Below the pieces are notes generated by a model. That model had not been told where the DNA came from. It did no database searches and saw only the letters and a list, made by a program, of their open reading frames with translations. From Gammaproteobacteria bacterium (GTDB lineage Bacteria > Pseudomonadota > Gammaproteobacteria > JABCZS01), in the NCBI GenBank assembly GCA_013289605.1, contig JABCZS010000013.1, positions 1-56,117 on the forward strand: a DNA stretch of 56,117 nucleotides, written 5' to 3'. The position numbers and the translations under genes are program-made. Positions 43,011 through 52,204 of the stretch are shown in pieces; positions within the stretch are counted from its first letter, which is position 1; each line of letters opens with the position of its first letter.

Positions 43011-44132
43011 ATGAAATTACTATCTAAGTCAGCTAGCTTGTTATTTTTGTTCTGTCTGTCACCGCTGAGTTTTGCCCAGGCCGCACAACAGGCGAGCGCC
43101 GATTTCGTGACCCTAAGCGCACCGAGTCCTGCTATCGGCGATATGGCTTGCAGCGCTACTCCAGTAGCACGCACCTTTACTTATACGATACAAAGTAACT
43201 ATGAATTTGATCTTAACCTCATTAATAATCAACTGATGGTTAATCCTGGAGATACCTTTACGGGTGCAGCTAGTCTCTCGGGGTGTAGTGGCACGCTACC
43301 TGCATTAACTTCTTGCACTTTAACCCTATCTTTGACGCCGCCTCTTTGCGCAACAGGGACGCAGTCGTTAAGCCAAGTGATTAATCGCACGGTTTATGTG
43401 GGCATACAGTTTAACGCCCAACCTCAAGTGACGGCTAATGTGTATGCTCTCGTGACGACTTTAGGATCGGGGGCGAGTTTTGCAGTCTTAGGCCCTTTAG
43501 TCCAAAATACCGGGGGTTTTGGGCCGGCGCAGATCATAGGGAATGTTGCAGGGACCGCAACCGATGTCGTGCCTACGCAATTTAATATGATCCTAGGAAA
43601 TACTTATCTTCATGCCGACCTATTTGTGAGCAATGCCAACACGGATATGCAAGCCGCATACAATACCTTTACCTCCCGAAAAATAGCCCAGGGGTGTAGC
43701 AATCATGGCGATCTGACTACGGGACAAGTGTTTACCCCCGGTTATTATTGTTTAACGGCTGCAGCGGTCACTGTGGGCGGCGCAAAACCCATCGTATTTT
43801 CAGGGGCTGGGCAATTTGTGTTTTTTGTGCCTGATGCAGTGAACCTGACCTTTTTAGATAATGCGCATTTTAGTTACTTAGGTTTAGCCAACAAAAATAA
43901 TGTCTATTGGGTAGTGGGGACCGGCGTAGTGACGCTGACGCATGGTAATGGGACTGCAGCCACACCGGGTGCCGTCGTGGATGGGACTATTTTAACGAAT
44001 GGCCCGATAGTGGCGATGGATGCCAATCCGAATAGCCCGGCTGCCGCACAACGCTTGTGGACTAACTATGTGCCTACCTCGACGCATCCTGCATCGATTG
44101 CGTTACAAGCAGATACGGTGTCTATTCAATAA
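43011..44132 (+). CDS. Secreted Ig-like + DUF3494 protein, paralog 9
   Basis: A 373-aa exported protein. ATG 43011 is preferred over ATG 43008 for spacing to GGGGAAG. Signal peptide ends LSFAQA (~22). Ig-like domain ~35-130 (DMACSATPV, TIQSNYEFDLNLINNQL, CTLTLSLTPPLC). DUF3494-like domain ~145-373: LGSGASFAVLGP, IIGNVAG, NANTDMQAAYNTF, GCSNHGDLTTGQVFTPGYYC, GAGQFVFFV, NNVYWVVGTG, VVDGTILTNG, LWTNYV. GC content and codon choice are closer to the housekeeping genes than those of paralogs 3 and 7. It ends 4 bp before the convergent ygfZ stop. Confidence 0.87.
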   Translation: MKLLSKSASLLFLFCLSPLSFAQAAQQASADFVTLSAPSPAIGDMACSATPVARTFTYTIQSNYEFDLNLINNQLMVNPGDTFTGAASLSGCSGTLPALTSCTLTLSLTPPLCATGTQSLSQVINRTVYVGIQFNAQPQVTANVYALVTTLGSGASFAVLGPLVQNTGGFGPAQIIGNVAGTATDVVPTQFNMILGNTYLHADLFVSNANTDMQAAYNTFTSRKIAQGCSNHGDLTTGQVFTPGYYCLTAAAVTVGGAKPIVFSGAGQFVFFVPDAVNLTFLDNAHFSYLGLANKNNVYWVVGTGVVTLTHGNGTAATPGAVVDGTILTNGPIVAMDANPNSPAAAQRLWTNYVPTSTHPASIALQADTVSIQ

Positions 44133-44136
44133 TACT

Positions 44137-44922
44137 TTATGCCGTCTGATCCATAATGGCTAATACGGCATAAAACCCATCATGGATCTGCAACGCATTA
44201 ACCACTGTGCCGTGAGTGCCGTCTCGCTCTATTTTTTCTTGCGGCATTAAATCTTGCGCCTGCTGCATTTCAAAATACTGCAATTGTTTTTTGACTTCGG
44301 TGCGGTATTGCATGCGCGCAATAATTTCTTGCCCGACAAAGCAGCCTTTTTTAAAGTTAATGACGCCTAATTTGACTAAACCTAAAGGATGGGGGAGAAA
44401 GTGTCCGGTTTGTGCTTTAGCAATTAATGGAATATGTGCCCGCATTTGCGCGAGGATAAACTCATTTAGCGTACCGATGGGGCAGGGATGGGTGGAAATA
44501 AAGTCAGCGATTTGTGTTTTCTTTCCCCATAATTGTATCGGCGCATCGGGTGTGCTGCGAAAACTAAAAAGCGCCTCAGATCCAGCGCTGGGCGTATTTA
44601 ATAGGGCGATTCCAGAATAATCCTCGCTCATGTCTTCAATTTTGGCTTTAGAAAACACTATGTATTTTTGTAACTGTTGCTGGATATCCTGCAGAATATC
44701 TAGCGGTAAAATTAAAAAATATTCCTGTTCTTGCAGTGAGAAAATATCCATCAACGCTAATGCGCGCCCTAAACGATTGCAAAATGCGGCGAGTTGATGG
44801 CTTACCGGGGTAAGCGCTCGAATATCCGAACTCAATTGCCCTTGCAAAAAACTACCCGCATCGACGCCACTGACTTTAAGCAAGCCAAGGTGGGTGAGGG
44901 GGATAAGTGTGGGTGTAGTCAT
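44137..44922 (-). CDS. ygfZ: Folate-binding protein YgfZ (Fe-S cluster repair/assembly)
   Basis: A 261-aa GcvT-like protein that uses tetrahydrofolate to support assembly or repair of some Fe-S enzymes, including MiaB. The diagnostic motif KGC.xGQE is at residues 192-199 (KGCFVGQE), preceded by the folate-site region GLVKLGVINF. The N-terminus LGLLKVSGVDAGSFLQGQLSSDI also fits. The divergent position to sdhE/ygfX-like genes is the standard gammaproteobacterial neighbourhood. Confidence 0.93.
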   Translation of the reverse strand: MTTPTLIPLTHLGLLKVSGVDAGSFLQGQLSSDIRALTPVSHQLAAFCNRLGRALALMDIFSLQEQEYFLILPLDILQDIQQQLQKYIVFSKAKIEDMSEDYSGIALLNTPSAGSEALFSFRSTPDAPIQLWGKKTQIADFISTHPCPIGTLNEFILAQMRAHIPLIAKAQTGHFLPHPLGLVKLGVINFKKGCFVGQEIIARMQYRTEVKKQLQYFEMQQAQDLMPQEKIERDGTHGTVVNALQIHDGFYAVLAIMDQTA

Positions 44923-45039
44923 AGGGGTTAAATAGCATGGTCAATTTTATATTGCAAGAGGGATTGGGTAGGCTTAATTCACTTTGATGAAAAGTTTGTG
45001 GTAGGATGCGTTGTTTGAGTTCAGTTAAAATCCGCCCTC

Positions 45040-45407
45040 CGCTAAAAATCCCCCCGGCCGAAACGGCCGACCCCCTTTACAAAGGGGGCAAAGAGGGTCT
45101 TGCGTAGTAAAGTGAAGTGCGCGGCAGCGGTACACAACTGTCTATAAAGGAGGTTGGCCGTAGAAGCGAAGAGATCGATAGGCTTGCCCCCTTTGGTAAA
45201 GGGGGCCGGCCGTTTCGGCCGGGGGGATTTTGCGATTTTGTTTTTTACAAAAGGAAATAACGAAGAAGCTTGCCCCCTTTGGTAAAGGGGGCCGGCCGTT
45301 TCGGCCGGGGGGATTTTGCGATTTTGCTTTTTACAAAAGGAAATAACGAAGAAGCTTGCCCCCTTTGGTAAAGGGGGCCGGCCGTTTCGGCCGGGGGGAT
45401 TTTGCGA
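45040..45407. repeat. Four mini-elements (family 1), three in an 86-bp tandem array
   Basis: One copy (45040-45092, AAAATCCCCCC to GGGGGCAAAG) faces three copies in the opposite orientation, starting at 45183, 45269 and 45355, exactly 86 bp apart. The three share the variant TTTGGTAAA in the first hairpin and the intervening GCGATTTTG and ACAAAAGGAAATAACGAAG segments, so they arose by recent tandem duplication. It fills the 44923-45460 gap between ygfZ and sdhE, which otherwise has no gene. Confidence 0.93.
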
Positions 45408-45460
45408 TCTCTACTGAACCGCCGGGCTTAATTTATACCTCTACAATAAGAGCACCTAAC

Positions 45461-45706
45461 ATGCTTCAAAAAAACCAACTCCGCTGGGCGTGCCGACGTG
45501 GCATGTTAGAACTCGATCGCTTTTTACTGTCTTTTGTGGAGGATTGCTTTGATCATTTAAGCCCCGCCGAACAAGAATGTTTTACCTTGCTGCTGGAAGA
45601 AGAGGACCAAGATCTATCCAATTGGCTACTCAACGTCACCCCCGCAGCGCCACAATTTCAAACCTTGTGTGATAAAATTCGCAACCATGCACAACAAACG
45701 TTTTAA
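45461..45706 (+). CDS. sdhE: Succinate dehydrogenase FAD-assembly factor SdhE
   Basis: An 81-aa protein with the RRGMLELD motif at residues 12-19, which is needed for covalent flavin attachment to SdhA, and the conserved acidic helix region (LLEEEDQDLSNWLL). I set the start at ATG 45461 (MLQKNQLRW). The frame is open to 45356 but that part is translated mini-element repeat. Overlaps the next gene by 20-38 bp. Confidence 0.93.
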   Translation: MLQKNQLRWACRRGMLELDRFLLSFVEDCFDHLSPAEQECFTLLLEEEDQDLSNWLLNVTPAAPQFQTLCDKIRNHAQQTF

Positions 45707-46103
45707 TATTTCCCCAACGCGCGCCTGGCTTTATTGGCGCATACTCATACATGTCAGCGTAGCGCTGATAATATTGAGTTTACCTATGCATTTTGCCGTA
45801 AAACTGGGATATATGTTTATCATAGGGCTGCTTTTTTATTACAGCTTAACAAAAAAAATCTTTTCACCTACTCTACTTGTCCATGAGGCAAAAGACCTTT
45901 GGCAGTTATATCATGATCAAAATGAAAAAGAATACGTGCAACTCTTGCCTTACAGTTATATCAGCGATTTTTTATTAATTTTAAGATTTCAAACTAAAGA
46001 CGAGGCTAAACGCAAACCGCCGTTATTTTTATTACGCTTTCAATTGGCGCAGCACGATTGGCGGCATTTGCAAGTGATCATCCGCGGCCGGCCGAGAAAT
46101 TAA
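45687..46103 (+). CDS. YgfX/CptA-like small inner-membrane protein
   Basis: About 138 residues, starting at ATG 45687 (MHNKRFNIS) inside the sdhE 3' end; a GTG at 45669 is an alternative. Two membrane helices (about residues 15-35 and 38-56) are followed by a cytoplasmic beta-rich domain. Gene position after sdhE identifies the YgfX family (CptA in E. coli, proposed toxin of an sdhE pair), although sequence identity is low and the function is debated. The stop overlaps the convergent nadB stop by 4 bp. Confidence 0.7.
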   Translation: MHNKRFNISPTRAWLYWRILIHVSVALIILSLPMHFAVKLGYMFIIGLLFYYSLTKKIFSPTLLVHEAKDLWQLYHDQNEKEYVQLLPYSYISDFLLILRFQTKDEAKRKPPLFLLRFQLAQHDWRHLQVIIRGRPRN

Positions 46104-47680
46104 GGCCGCAAAATCGTATCCCCTGCATCACCCTTTCGCGCATCCACCAAATCAATATTATAATGCAAACCAAGATTTTCCTTACGACTCATCGCGCAGC
46201 GCACCATTAAGTCTGCAACGGTTACTAAATTTCTAAGCTCAATTAAATCAGGATGGATATAAAACCGCGCATAATAATCGTGCACTTCTTGTTTTAAAAT
46301 CGCTATCCGATCATGCGCCTGTTTTAAACGCTGATGTGATCGCACGATCCCCACATAATTCCACATGATGCGGCGTAATTCTTCCCAGTTATGACTAATC
46401 ATAATATTCTCATGCGCCACACTGACTTGACTCTCATCCCAAGATGCAATAGTCATAGTCTCTTGCACATTAGGTTGCGCGATGATGTGACGAGCCGCCG
46501 CACGCGCAAACACCAAACATTCCAATAAGGAATTACTGGCCATACGGTTGGCGCCATGCAAACCCGTATGCGCAACTTCGCCTATGGCATATAAACCAGG
46601 CAAATCCGTTTGTCCATGCAAATCGGTCATGACCCCGCCGCAAGTGTAATGCGCCGCCGGCACGACAGGTAAGGCTTGACGAGTCATATCCAAACCCAAC
46701 TCCAAACAGCGTTGGTATAAATTAGGAAAAGACTTTCGAATAAATGCAGCGGGTTTATGGCTAATATCCAGATACACATGCGCACAGCCTAAACGCTTCA
46801 TTTCATGATCGATGGCGCGCGCCACAATATCCCGTGGCGCTAATTCCAAACGCGAGTCAAATTTATCTAAAAACGGCTCACCATTAGGCAGCCGCAATAC
46901 GCCGCCTTCACCGCGTATCGCTTCGGTCAATAATAAGGAATGCGCATGGGGGTGATATAAACACGTAGGATGAAATTGATTAAATTCTAAATTCGCCACG
47001 CGGCATCCGGCGCGCCAGGCCATCGCAATCCCATCGCCACTCGAAACAGAAGGATTGGTGCTGTACAAATAAACGCGACTGGCGCCACCGGTGGCAAGTA
47101 CCACGGCTTTGGCTGCAAACGTATGGGTTTGATTATTAATCGTGTTATAGACATAAGCACCGATGCAGCGAGGCGCATTCTTATCTTTAATTAAATCAAT
47201 GGCTAAATGATGTGAGAATAAGTCAATATTTTGACGATTTTTCACCAGCTGCGCGAGCGTGGTGGAAACGGCGCGCCCGGTAGCATCGGCGGCATGAACC
47301 ACGCGACGATGACTGTGACCGGCTTCCTGAGTTAAATGTAAATGACCTTTTTCTGCCGTATCTTCGGTAAACATCACGCCTTCGCGTTGCAGCCATTCAA
47401 TACAGGAAACAGCTTGCTCAACCACAAATGAGACCACCTCAGGCTGACTTAAATGATCGCCAGTAATGAGCGTGTCCTCTTTATGCGCCTCCACACTGTC
47501 ATTTTTATCGAATACCGCAGCCACACCGCCTTGGGCATAATAGGTGCTGCCTTCAGTGAGGGTATCTTTACAGATGAGGGCAATACGCGTATGTTCAGGA
47601 AGCTGCAGAGCTAGGCTCAGTCCTGCGGCGCCGCTGCCGATAATAATAACATCGTATTGATAATGTTGTGTTTTAGACAT
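46100..47680 (-). CDS. nadB: L-aspartate oxidase
   Basis: A 526-aa flavoprotein that oxidises L-aspartate to iminoaspartate for quinolinate and NAD synthesis. FAD-binding GSGAAG near residues 14-19, then TEGSTYYAQGGVAAVF, HSHRRVVHAADATGR, EFNQFHPTC, the catalytic region LTEAIRGEGGVL and APRDIVARAID, and AHYTCGGVMTDL. The succinate dehydrogenase family shares these, but NadB length and the position next to rpoE fix the call. nadA and nadC are not in the window. Confidence 0.95.
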   Translation of the reverse strand: MSKTQHYQYDVIIIGSGAAGLSLALQLPEHTRIALICKDTLTEGSTYYAQGGVAAVFDKNDSVEAHKEDTLITGDHLSQPEVVSFVVEQAVSCIEWLQREGVMFTEDTAEKGHLHLTQEAGHSHRRVVHAADATGRAVSTTLAQLVKNRQNIDLFSHHLAIDLIKDKNAPRCIGAYVYNTINNQTHTFAAKAVVLATGGASRVYLYSTNPSVSSGDGIAMAWRAGCRVANLEFNQFHPTCLYHPHAHSLLLTEAIRGEGGVLRLPNGEPFLDKFDSRLELAPRDIVARAIDHEMKRLGCAHVYLDISHKPAAFIRKSFPNLYQRCLELGLDMTRQALPVVPAAHYTCGGVMTDLHGQTDLPGLYAIGEVAHTGLHGANRMASNSLLECLVFARAAARHIIAQPNVQETMTIASWDESQVSVAHENIMISHNWEELRRIMWNYVGIVRSHQRLKQAHDRIAILKQEVHDYYARFYIHPDLIELRNLVTVADLMVRCAMSRKENLGLHYNIDLVDARKGDAGDTILRP

Positions 47681-47735
47681 GTCAGGGTCGATTTTAAAAC
47701 GGAAGTTGTTAGAATAATAACAAAACAGGGAGCTT

Positions 47736-48371
47736 ATGCCTAGTCCTCACCATAATAAATTAAATACACTCACAACAAAAGAAGAAGCGTTGATCAGTGA
47801 GCGTTTGGCGGATGCAGCCTTGGTGCGCCGTGCACAACAGGGCGATAAGCCTGCGTTTAATTTATTGGTGCTGAAATATCAACTGCGTTTAGAAAAAGTC
47901 ATTGCGCATTATGTGCGCGATCCGCATGAAGTGTTTGATCTCACCCAAGAAGCATTTATTAAGGCCTACCGAGGTTTAGATCAGTTTCGCGGCTCCAGTT
48001 CTTTTTATACTTGGCTATACCGTATTGCGGTCAATACTGCGAAAAATTATTTAGTTGCCATGAGCCGTCGCCCGCCCGATACCGACTTAGATGTGCAAAG
48101 TACGCAGATCATCGGCGATTACAATGAATTACAAGCCAACACTAATCCCGAGCGCTTAGTGCTACGGGATGAAATTGAGCGTACTGTTTTTGGCGTGATT
48201 AATGGTTTGCCCTTGGAGCTGCGGATTGCCATTATTCTGCGTGAGCTAGAAGGCTTAAGCTATGAAGAAATTGCAAGCATTATGCATTGCCCGATAGGCA
48301 CAGTGCGATCCCGTATCCATCGCGCCAGGGAAGCTATTGACATGAGCGTGCAGCCGTTATTGCAAGACTAA
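47736..48371 (+). CDS. rpoE: RNA polymerase sigma factor RpoE (ECF)
   Basis: A 211-aa extracytoplasmic-function sigma factor for envelope stress. Region 2 includes DLTQEAFIKAYRGLDQFRG and YTWLYRIAVNTAKNYL; region 4 includes LPLELRIAIILRELEGLSYE and CPIGTVRSRIHRAREAI. AGGGAG precedes the ATG. It is divergent from nadB, as in E. coli and Pseudomonas. The usual downstream anti-sigma gene (rseA/mucA) and rseB are missing: a cupin gene follows on the opposite strand, overlapping by 4 bp. Confidence 0.95.
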   Translation: MPSPHHNKLNTLTTKEEALISERLADAALVRRAQQGDKPAFNLLVLKYQLRLEKVIAHYVRDPHEVFDLTQEAFIKAYRGLDQFRGSSSFYTWLYRIAVNTAKNYLVAMSRRPPDTDLDVQSTQIIGDYNELQANTNPERLVLRDEIERTVFGVINGLPLELRIAIILRELEGLSYEEIASIMHCPIGTVRSRIHRAREAIDMSVQPLLQD

Positions 48372-48757
48372 GCCGGATTGGCGTAATCCAACATTCCCTG
48401 AAAATCGACCACCACCGCGGGTTCATCCCCTACAACCCACGCATCATGCCCGCTAGGCAATAAGGATAAGTCACCCGGATGACAATCAAACTCTAGTCCA
48501 TCATCCATAAGAATATGCACAATACCCGAGACATGGTATTGAAAATGCGGCGCTAAACAGCTTTTAGTATTCATTAAAGGTTGCAGCGAGGTAGACCAAC
48601 GCCAGCCGGGCTCAAAAGTGGCTCTTCCTATCATGATCCCACCAATATGAATTAATTCTAATTTTCCTTTGGGAAAAAACCGCACTTCTTCGGGTTTAGT
48701 AAAGCTTTTGACTTGCGCAACTCCCATGACCTTGGCAATAATTTGATGAGGATTCAC
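48368..48757 (-). CDS. Cupin-fold protein
   Basis: A 129-aa small beta-barrel protein with a cupin-like second half (FQYHVSGIVHILMDDGLEFD, then CHPGDLSLLPSGHDAWVVGDEPAVV). The two cupin motifs are present but the usual metal-binding His set is only partly visible (PHFQYHVSG, GHDAW). The ligand is unknown. It sits between rpoE and degP on the opposite strand, where anti-sigma genes are normally found. Confidence 0.75.
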   Translation of the reverse strand: MNPHQIIAKVMGVAQVKSFTKPEEVRFFPKGKLELIHIGGIMIGRATFEPGWRWSTSLQPLMNTKSCLAPHFQYHVSGIVHILMDDGLEFDCHPGDLSLLPSGHDAWVVGDEPAVVVDFQGMLDYANPA

Positions 48758-48897
48758 GGCATATTCTCCTAGAAGAGTAAGTATTGTTTAAAGATAGCAG
48801 CAGAGCGCTCGCAGCGCTCGACTATATTAAAAAGTTGCGTATAATGAACGGGATATCGAATTTTTAGGTAATTCATTTTTAGAATAAAGGAGTAGGT

Positions 48898-50313
48898 ATG
48901 AAGCGTGTGACTCGGTGGTTTATTGTCAGTGTAGGGACAGGGCTATTTGCCTTGAGTGCGATGGTGCAAGCACAATTGCCTGATTTTACCCATTTATCAA
49001 AAGAACTTAGCCCGACGGTGGTGAATATCAGTAGCACCCGAAGTGTGACGTCATCACCGCAATACCGTTTCCAAGGGGCACCGGATGAATTCCAGGAAAT
49101 GATGGAACAATTCTTTGGCATGCCCATGAATCCAGAAGAATTTGACAGTGAGTCTTTAGGTTCAGGGTTTGTCGTGTCTAAAGACGGTTATATTTTGACC
49201 AGCAATCACGTGATTCAAGATGCCGATGCTATCATCGTGCGCACCATCGATGGCGATGAGTATGACGCAAAAATGATAGGTGCAGATCAAGGCAGCGATT
49301 TAGCCTTACTTAAAATTGAACCTGAAAATGAAATGCAGCCGGTCGTCTTTGGTTCTTCCACGGATTTACAAGTCGGTGAATGGGTGGTTGCAATCGGTGC
49401 GCCGTTTGGTTTTGATTATTCTGTGACTGCAGGGATTGTGAGCGCTAAAGGCCGCCCGCTGCAAACCGAAAAATATGTGCCGTTTATTCAAACCGATGTG
49501 GCCATTAATCCTGGTAACTCGGGCGGTCCTTTATTTAATATGCGCGGCGAAGTGGTCGGGATCAACGCGCAAATCGTCAGTCGTACCGGCGGTTATTTAG
49601 GGTTATCTTTTGCGATTCCTTCCGATGTTGCCGTTGATGTGATCGAACAACTCAAAAACAGTGGCCATGTCACTCGTGGCTGGTTAGGCGTATTGTTCCA
49701 AGACATCGATCGCAATCTTGCGGAATCTTTTGGCTTGAAGCAGCCTAGAGGCGCATTGGTTGCAGAAGTCATGCCTGAGAGTCCTGCGGCTGCAGCCGAT
49801 TTAAAACCGGGCGATATCATTACTTATTTTGGTGATAAACGCGTAGAGCGTGCTGCCGATTTACCGCATTTAGTCGGGCTCACTAAACCCGGTGAAAAAG
49901 TAAGCTTAACCATTATTCGCGCCGGCAAACAAGAAAATATAGACGTGAAAATAACTGAATTGCCTGCGGAAGAAGAAATTGCAGAAGTCGGCACGACTTC
50001 AGAAGAAGGTGCCAGCAGTAACCGTTTAGGTTTAAATGCGCGGGCGTTAACCGATGAAGAACGCGTGCGGTTAGAGCTGGATAAAGATAAGCGTGGCGTG
50101 TTAGTGGTTCAAGTGGCGCCCAATGGTCCTGCGTCTAAAGCACGTATTCGCCCAGGCGATGTGATTTTAATGCTGAACAATATGCCGGTGAAATCGCTGG
50201 ATGACATGAGCAAAATCATGAAAGACGTTAAAGACGGGCAAGCCATTTCTATGTTGGTCACGCGCAAAGGTGAGCCGCAACGCTACCTTGCCATCAGACC
50301 GCAGAAACCATAG
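48898..50313 (+). CDS. degP: Periplasmic serine protease/chaperone DegP (MucD/HtrA)
   Basis: A 471-aa HtrA protease. Signal peptide ~1-26 ends VQAQ. The trypsin-like domain has His104 (SNHVIQDAD), Asp134 (GSDLALLKI) and Ser208 (NPGNSGGPL). Two PDZ domains follow (about 265-350, GALVAEVMPESPAAAADLKPGD; about 385-465, VLVVQVAPNGPASKARIRPGDV). It degrades misfolded periplasmic proteins and in Pseudomonas (MucD) dampens the sigma-E response. AAAGGAG precedes the ATG. A TATAAT -10 candidate is at 48840-48845; a palindrome AGCGCTCGCAGCGCT lies at ~48803. Confidence 0.95.
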   Translation: MKRVTRWFIVSVGTGLFALSAMVQAQLPDFTHLSKELSPTVVNISSTRSVTSSPQYRFQGAPDEFQEMMEQFFGMPMNPEEFDSESLGSGFVVSKDGYILTSNHVIQDADAIIVRTIDGDEYDAKMIGADQGSDLALLKIEPENEMQPVVFGSSTDLQVGEWVVAIGAPFGFDYSVTAGIVSAKGRPLQTEKYVPFIQTDVAINPGNSGGPLFNMRGEVVGINAQIVSRTGGYLGLSFAIPSDVAVDVIEQLKNSGHVTRGWLGVLFQDIDRNLAESFGLKQPRGALVAEVMPESPAAAADLKPGDIITYFGDKRVERAADLPHLVGLTKPGEKVSLTIIRAGKQENIDVKITELPAEEEIAEVGTTSEEGASSNRLGLNARALTDEERVRLELDKDKRGVLVVQVAPNGPASKARIRPGDVILMLNNMPVKSLDDMSKIMKDVKDGQAISMLVTRKGEPQRYLAIRPQKP

Positions 50314-50331
50314 AAGGACTTGCATAAATAG

Positions 50332-52131
50332 ATGCAGTTACAGCAAAACATTCGCAATTTCTCGATTATTGCGCATATTGACCATGGCAAATCGACTCTA
50401 GCCGACCGCATTATTCAATATTGCGGCGGCTTAGAGGAACGCGAAATGGCTGAGCAAGTGCTAGACAGTATGGATATCGAGCGTGAGCGCGGGATCACTA
50501 TCAAAGCACAAAGTGTAAGTTTGAATTATTCTGCAAGAAATAATCAGGTGTATCGCTTAAACTTTATTGATACGCCTGGTCATGTTGATTTTTCTTATGA
50601 AGTCTCTCGATCCCTTGCTGCGTGTGAAGGCGCATTACTTGTGGTGGATGCCGCGCAAGGCGTGGAAGCGCAAACCGTGGCCAATTGTTACACGGCCATC
50701 GAACAAGGCTTAGAAGTGATTCCGGTGCTCAATAAAATTGATTTGCCCCAAGCTGAACCTGAGCGCGTGTGCGATGAGATTGAAGACATTATTGGCATCG
50801 AAGCGCATGATGCTTTAAGGATCAGTGCAAAAACGGGCTTAGGGATCGAGGACTTACTTGAAGTCATCGTCGCACGCGTACCGCCACCTGAGGGGGATAT
50901 CAACGCGCCCCTGCAAGCCTTGATTATTGATTCTTGGTTTGATAATTATTTGGGCGTGGTGTCCTTGGTGCGGATCAAACAAGGCTTATTAAAACCCAAT
51001 GATAAAATTGTCGTAATGTCGACCGGTAAAAGTCATTTGGTCGATAATCTCGGTATTTTTACCCCTAAACGCACACCGACGGCGCAACTGCAAGCCGGCG
51101 AAGTGGGTTTTGTCATTGCAGGCATCAAAGAAATTAACGGCGCACCGGTAGGAGATACCTTAACGCATGCCGTGCGTGGGGCGGAGAAATCCTTACCCGG
51201 TTTTGCCAAAGTGCATCCGCAAGTCTATGCCGGATTATTTCCTACCGAGTCTGATGATTATGAAGCGTTTCGTGAGGCCTTAGCTAAATTGCGCTTAAAT
51301 GATGCGGCGCTGGTGTATGAACCTGAAACCTCCCAGGCCTTAGGTTTTGGTTTTCGTTGCGGCTTTTTGGGGATGTTGCACATGGAGATTGTGCAAGAGC
51401 GCTTAGAGCGGGAATATAATCTTGATTTAATTACCACAGCGCCTACGGTTATCTATGAAGTTGTCACGCGTAAAGGCGAGATCTTACTGGTGCATAACCC
51501 GGCGGATTTGCCGGACTCGGGCACCATAGAAGAAATTAGAGAGCCGATAGCCCGCGTTAATATCTTTGTGCCACAAGAATATTTAGGTGCGGTGATCACC
51601 TTGTGCACTGATCGTCGCGGCATACAAATTAAAATGATTTATTCGGGCAGGCAAGTGGCCTTAACTTATGATATTCCTTTAAGTGATGTGGTATTAGATT
51701 TTTTTGATCGCTTAAAGTCGCTGTCTCGGGGATTTGCGTCATTGGATTATCATTTTGATCATTTCCAAGTCGCTAATTTAGTGAAGATGGAAGTATTAAT
51801 TAACGGCGATCCGGTGGATGCCTTGGCTTTAATTGTGCACCGTGATTTTGTGCAAGGCCGTGGCCGGGTGTTGACTGAGAAAATGAAAGAGCTGATCCCG
51901 CGCCAAATGTATGATGTGGCGATACAAGCCACCATAGGCGGGCAAATTATTGCACGCTCTACGGTTAAAGCGTTACGTAAAAACGTGACAGCAAAATGTT
52001 ATGGCGGCGATATCACGCGGAAGAAAAAGCTGTTGGAAAAACAAAAAGCCGGTAAAAAGCGCATGAAGCAAATCGGCAAAATAGAAATTCCACAATCAGC
52101 GTTTTTGGCGGTATTGCAGGTGGAGAAGTAG
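50332..52131 (+). CDS. lepA: Elongation factor 4 (LepA)
   Basis: A 599-aa translational GTPase, equal in length to E. coli LepA. G1 AHIDHGKST (~16-24), G2 RGITIKAQ, G3 DTPGHVDF, G4 NKIDLP, then EF-G-like domains II, III and V and the unique C-terminal domain with [30 protein letters not shown]. It back-translocates or rescues stalled ribosomes and aids initiation. 18 bp after degP; lepB follows beyond a mini-element pair. Confidence 0.97.
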   Translation: MQLQQNIRNFSIIAHIDHGKSTLADRIIQYCGGLEEREMAEQVLDSMDIERERGITIKAQSVSLNYSARNNQVYRLNFIDTPGHVDFSYEVSRSLAACEGALLVVDAAQGVEAQTVANCYTAIEQGLEVIPVLNKIDLPQAEPERVCDEIEDIIGIEAHDALRISAKTGLGIEDLLEVIVARVPPPEGDINAPLQALIIDSWFDNYLGVVSLVRIKQGLLKPNDKIVVMSTGKSHLVDNLGIFTPKRTPTAQLQAGEVGFVIAGIKEINGAPVGDTLTHAVRGAEKSLPGFAKVHPQVYAGLFPTESDDYEAFREALAKLRLNDAALVYEPETSQALGFGFRCGFLGMLHMEIVQERLEREYNLDLITTAPTVIYEVVTRKGEILLVHNPADLPDSGTIEEIREPIARVNIFVPQEYLGAVITLCTDRRGIQIKMIYSGRQVALTYDIPLSDVVLDFFDRLKSLSRGFASLDYHFDHFQVANLVKMEVLINGDPVDALALIVHRDFVQGRGRVLTEKMKELIPRQMYDVAIQATIGGQIIARSTVKALRKNVTAKCYGGDITRKKKLLEKQKAGKKRMKQIGKIEIPQSAFLAVLQVEK

Positions 52132-52204
52132 GGTATGGGGGTGGCCGTAAGATGGCAAAATTATTTAGATCGTTAAATGCTCTCGGTCCTGAGACATCCC
52201 ACCC

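Noticed and set aside
30016..44132. Lipoprotein signal in the DUF3494 paralogs (LGC in several signal peptides)
   Set aside because: The Cys sits in the middle of the hydrophobic core, too early for lipid attachment, and a normal AxA cleavage site follows in each copy.
48840..48845. RpoE-dependent promoter of degP
   Set aside because: No GAACTT-type -35 element precedes the TATAAT-like sequence; only a vegetative -10 candidate is visible.
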